A stretch of DNA of 64,000 nt from Cladobotryum mycophilum (lineage: Eukaryota > Ascomycota > Sordariomycetes > Hypocreales > Hypocreaceae): NCBI GenBank assembly GCA_036429605.1, contig CM071590.1, positions 3,224,001-3,288,000 on the forward strand. Reading direction: 5' to 3'. Each line of letters begins with the position of its first letter. Within the stretch, counting starts at the first letter, position 1. Below are positions 59,810-64,000 of this stretch, one piece after another. The notes beneath the pieces were generated by a model that saw only the letters and a program-made list of their open reading frames with translations, did no database searches and had not been told where the DNA came from. A program made the translations under genes and the position numbers.

Positions 59810-61326
59810 ATGAATCTCCCCAACATTTCTGAGAGCGTGGTGACACCACTCTGGAAGAACTGCCAAACCTTGTTTTCACATGCATTCCCAGGGAAAAGGA
59901 GAGAGGTCAAAGTCCATGAGAACTATATTTCACATCCTGATGAAGGGAAAGTCGCAGAAGAGATGTTGGTGGACGATGGAATCATAATACCTACCAAGGA
60001 TGGGGGAGGTCCTCGTCGGCAGATACCAGCTCTTTTTCAAAACAGTTTTGAATGAAGCAGCGAATACCTGGATGGGGCGCGATCTTGTGTAAGTTCCAAA
60101 CCTCCAAGCGTCTGCCCCCCCCCCCCAAACCCCCCGGTTCAAGCTAAATTCCTTACCAACATGCCATGTAGTGAGCGTCGGTATGTAAGCTTGAAAATCT
60201 ACAGACTTGCCGACTCGATCCAGGAAGATTTGCAGCGTGAACTTGCCATGTACGAGCGCATAACACAATGCGCAAAGCTGGACAAACCTGACCATCACGA
60301 TGATGCCCCCTCTGGCCGGCATTCCGTGACCATTCTACTCGACAACTTCACATTGGTGGGGGAAGCTGGAGAGCACCAAGTTCTCGTGTACCCAGCCATG
60401 TGGGAATCTCTGAAAGATTTTACTGACAGAAGACGGAGTGGGAGGGTCCCTGCTCCGTATCTCCGCCGCATCGTGAAGGAGATTCTCTACGCGCTGCGTT
60501 TCCTCCATGAAGAGTGTCAAGTCATCCACACTAGTACGTTCTTTTCTTCTTCTTTCTCTCTCTTTTTTACGATGCCAGTTCATGTTCCGACCCCCCGCAG
60601 CTAACATCACCGTGTATCGAGACCTCAATCTCGAAAACAAATTCCTCAGAGACGTGGACATTGGCGATATATGTGAAGAGGAGATTGGATACAACTTCCA
60701 TAACCACGCCCATAGCAAGGAGGTAAACGGAAGGCCGTTATATATGGCCGCCAGTCCAGATCTTCATAGGCTGAAGAAGATATCCAGGGTGTACATACTG
60801 GACCTTGCCCACGCCGTTCTGGCTGACGAAAAGCACACCAAGAGGTGTCTGAAACAAGAGTACAGGGCACCCGAGGATGTCTTGGGGATCCCTTGGGGTA
60901 AAAACGTTGATCTCTGGGCTTTGGGTTGCATGGTGGGTTGACGGCTGCTCAGAAACCCAAGTGCGTTTTTCTCTATTTGGGTCCTTTGCTAACAATGCTA
61001 CAGGTTTGGAAACTCCACGAAGGAACGTCGCTCTTCTCGGGCGTACCGTCACCTCGCCGAGATGATGGCGGCTATTGGAACGCCGCCCAAAGCAATCATG
61101 GATAAGGGAACGCCTTCGTGTATGTGGTTCACGGAGAAGGCAGACTACGCGGGAGAGGCATATTGGAAGGATGGCTTCGGGGCCCGAATACAACGAGGAG
61201 AGGGAGAATTTCGTAAAGTTCCTGAGGAGGCTGCTTGCTTGGGATCTAGAGAAGCGCAAGTGCGTGCCCTATTGGGATGATGATTGGCTACGACGATATT
61301 TGTCCATCTCTACAGAAGAATATTGA
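59810..61326 (+). pseudogene. Divergent SRPK-like protein kinase, reading frame broken three times
   Basis: Four exons (59810-60088, 60172-60533, 60601-60932, 61004-61326) join to exactly 430 aa if one surplus G is removed at each of 60002-60006, 61039-61041 and 61179-61182. The layout is that of SR-protein kinases: GRYQLFF, then ERRYVSLKIYR with the ATP-site Lys, CQVIHT, RDLNLEN, YILDLAHAV, and EYRAPEDVLGIPWGKNVDLW, ending AWDLEKRKC. Departures from active kinases are a P-loop without its glycines (FFKTVLNEAANTW), DLA in place of DLG/DFG, and extra residues between VIHT and RDL. A 12-base C-run lies in intron 1. It may be a decaying paralogue, a pseudokinase, or an intact gene hit by miscalled homopolymers. 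Confidence 0.65.
60115..60126. repeat. Poly-C run (12) in kinase intron 1
   Basis: Twelve C, soon followed by a second shorter C-run before the acceptor. Confidence 0.8.
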
Positions 61327-63588
61327 TAACCTTGGAAGGTTGGAAGGGGAGAGATGCGGAGAGTTGGCCATGACGTTGGATATTTGCTTTTTTCATATCT
61401 TTTTTTATTAGACTGATTACTACATATATGGAGGCGTTCTTAGTCTTTGGACTATGGGAATGCTTTGTTTGTCGAGCACATCTTCTTCAAACAGCTGATG
61501 ATAACTCAAGTCCTATGTAACTAACCTCGTGAATGATGAATGATGGCAAAACGAAAGTTGACGGCCCGAGGTACAGAAGCATTTCTGCAATCTGATTGGC
61601 CAATCTAAGAGTGAATCAAGGTTTCCCCCACGCCGGCACTAATGCCGGATTGAAGGCGGGATAGTTACCTGATTGGGACAAGCGCCCATGCCATTTTGGT
61701 GGTCCCCCGTTTTTGGTGTTTTTGAAGAAAGCAAGCCCGGGGGAAGCTAACTCTGGTTTTCACAGGTGAGTTCATTGTGGGTGCAGGTGCAGGTGCAGGT
61801 GCAGGTACATTGGGATCAAAGAGCCAGCGCGTTGAACCGGTATACGACCGAGACCTGACCTGACCTGGCTTGACCTTGGGCTCCTCGGTCCGTAGAGTAT
61901 GAATGTATGTAGTATGTATGTAACAGTGCATCTCGGGGGAAAGGGGAACGTGCGATTTGCTGTTGCAACGATGGACGGACCTTGGAGAAGATGCCTGAAG
62001 CTTTACGAGTGCGATGAGAGATCACATGTTACAAGCCACACGCCACAAGCCACAGCTTCAGGTGATGACGATGAAATATGGCGAAACATGTACTCTCTAT
62101 GTACGTACCAGATCGATCTGTAACACAAGAAAGAGGGACAGCCAAATATTAACGACAAATCGGTGAATTAAGAAGAAGAGGAAGAAGAGAATCAAACGGC
62201 CCTCCCCCCCCACTTGTCTCGGTCAATACCGAAGCAGCACATGAAAAAAAAAAGGTTTTTGCTAGTAAGACAAAGATTTTCTGAGACTTTACGGAGATGT
62301 GCCTCGGAGAAAAAAAAGTTAGCATGCACAAACAAGTAGGTAGGTCAGAATCTATGGGGAACAAGCACGCGACAGCCTGTGTCCCTTGTAAAGAGAAAGA
62401 GAAAGAGAGAGAGAAAGAGAGAAAAAAGAAAAAAGAAAAATAACGGGGATCCCCCGCTGGTTGTTGGTACGAGAAGCTCGGGTCTCTTTTTTGAGGGGTA
62501 CATGTGGATGCAACCTGGTAATCATACTAGGAGGATGTACCGAGGAGAAGAAAAGGGACAAAAAGGCATTCAGATGCCAGTCCTTGTTTACTCCTACCTA
62601 GGTACCAGTACTATATGTAAGTAGGCAGTGTAGGAGGGTTCAACCATGATTGATATCCATACCCTTACGTACCTGTATTTGCTGTATGATGGCGATAAGC
62701 TCAACAACAAGTAACACCAAAAAAAGGAATAAACGAAATACATGAGCAGACAGAGAGCCACCATCTTCTTCGTGTGGTTGCAGATGAAATGCTACCGGGA
62801 CACTCAAGTGCCGAAGGCGATCTCAACACCGCCCGCCAATCTCACATGAGGAACCTTTGGAGAGGTCACCAAGGTAGGTTTGGCTTGGTAGGTTTGGCAA
62901 GCAAGTAGGTAGGTAGGTTGTACTCCGTAGACTCAATGTAGATCCCTCTCCCGCGCTGTTAGTCCAGAATGACTAGCATCTCCATGGACATCATTTTTTG
63001 GGGTTGAACTGCCCAACTTCCCCTCACAACCCACTAATTTTCAGTGACACCCTCCCCCAAGCAGACCCAGCCAGCGGACCCAGTTGCTGCCATCCATTGC
63101 TTGTCCCCCTCTAGCGTCATCATGCCCTGTCGGTCCCCCCTTGTAACCGGGCAGATTATTGGCCAACCCACGCTGAAGCTACCCGTCTATGCGTCCCATC
63201 CCGACTGCTGCTGCAATAGCCCAGGTTGCCCAGGGCCCCCGTCCACTAGGACACCACCCTCCAAGTCCCCTGTACGACCCAACGCATGCAGACCTCCATC
63301 ATCGTATTCGGTTCCCAAGGTTTCGAGCCAACCAATTTCAAAGCTCACCCTTCTTTATCCAATCTTGGCGATTCTCTCCCCCCAAGATCTCACAAAGTTT
63401 TTGGAGAGTATCGTCTATTCCGTTATCAAAACCGTCATGCCCAGGTCGTTTCTTCTTTAAACCCCGGAAACTCCTCTTTTTCCTTCTGTCTCTTTCTCTC
63501 TCTCTCCCTCTTCCCCATCTTTTACTTCTTCTGTAAGGGAAGCCAAAAAAAAATAAGCTTCTTCGCTAGAAAGGTCCTCCGTCCAAAC
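61327..63588. other. 2.3-kb intergenic region upstream of the MFS gene
   Basis: I support no gene here. It contains a GTGCAG hexamer repeat, a GA-rich tract (62391-62440), one TACTCCGTA at 62921-62929, and CT-rich leader sequence from about 63470 before the MFS start. Confidence 0.5.
61781..61806. repeat. (GTGCAG) hexamer repeat
   Basis: Just over four head-to-tail units in intergenic DNA. Confidence 0.9.
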
Positions 63589-64000
63589 ATGGGGTTCGGC
63601 ATCCTTGAGCCCAAGGGCCATGAGAAAGTTCCTGGTAAGCTCTTATTGCGAAAAACACGTCACAACTCTTCTTTTCTGTCCTTGGGTCGATGCGCCAATA
63701 TAAAACTGATCGGCTGACCGAATTCTTTCTCTTTTCTTGCTTCGCAGGCACAACCCACTTCTACGATGATCCTGATCAACCCCAGGTCGCGTCCGACAAT
63801 GAGAGGACGAGGTTGAAGTGCGACACCAGCGGCGACGTCCCCATCATCCTTGTGCGTATCCCCGCCGTGGAGAGAGTTTTGCAAAAACAAAACAAAAAGC
63901 ATTGGCTTGGCTTGGCTTTCTTCTAACATGGTCTTGCGCGCGAATAGATTCCTCAACCATCCGATGACCCCAACGACCCCCTCAACTGGCCCCTGTGGAA
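63589..64000 (+). CDS. MFS transporter, 5' end only (runs off the window)
   Basis: Exons 63589-63634, 63748-63851 and 63948 onward are in phase. The protein begins MGFGILEPKGHEKVPGTTHF, then an acidic, hydrophilic N-terminal tail, and reaches DDPNDPLNWPLW at the window edge. The DPxDPxNWPxW sequence directly before the first membrane helix is the signature of fungal drug:H+ antiporter-type (DHA) major facilitator transporters, usually about 500-600 aa with 12-14 helices in the plasma membrane. None of the membrane part is in view, so the subfamily and substrate cannot be judged. No frame break is seen in the visible part. Confidence 0.85.

Overview
The window is nuclear DNA of a filamentous ascomycete, most likely a Sordariomycete; an order such as Hypocreales is only a guess. 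The support is: genes split by short introns (about 45-100 nt) with GTANGT donors, CTAAC/CTGAC branch sites and YAG acceptors; long gaps rich in microsatellites; and fungal families such as Nop12, COA3, a She3-like protein, the 17.8 kDa complex I subunit and WSC-like single-pass surface proteins. I see no transposon, rRNA, tRNA or CRISPR.

Left part (1-26,000): nhp6 (HMG box), an unrecognised ten-exon gene encoding 484 aa, phosphoglucomutase, oligoribonuclease (rex2), a Gfo/Idh/MocA oxidoreductase, a Cys-rich single-pass surface protein, a DUF4743-type Nudix hydrolase and a complex I accessory subunit. Two gaps of about 3.7 kb flank the Nudix gene and show no credible gene.

Middle (27,000-50,400): a SET-domain protein, rps15 (uS19), a second single-pass surface protein, B-class alpha-tubulin, nop12, a Dep1/Sds3-type Rpd3 subunit, coa3, a Pta1/symplekin homologue and a She3-like coiled-coil protein. 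nop12/dep1 and coa3/pta1 are divergent pairs sharing short promoters. These are mostly conserved housekeeping genes and not an operon-like system.

Right part (52,000-64,000): a 1,055-aa protein of unknown function, a membrane-anchored 3-beta-HSD-type short-chain dehydrogenase, a crotonase, a divergent SRPK-like kinase and the 5' end of an MFS transporter. This stretch is more accessory and could be part of a small metabolic locus, which is inference only.

The strongest unexpected signal is technical or evolutionary. At least ten single-base reading-frame breaks lie at short homopolymers (mostly G/C) in seven genes. Each single-base correction restores the family-like C-terminus and makes the summed exon length an exact multiple of three. 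Because conserved genes such as nop12 and dep1 are hit, homopolymer miscalls in the assembly are the best explanation. The kinase, which also has degenerate motifs, may be a true pseudogene. No new defence system or mobile system was found.
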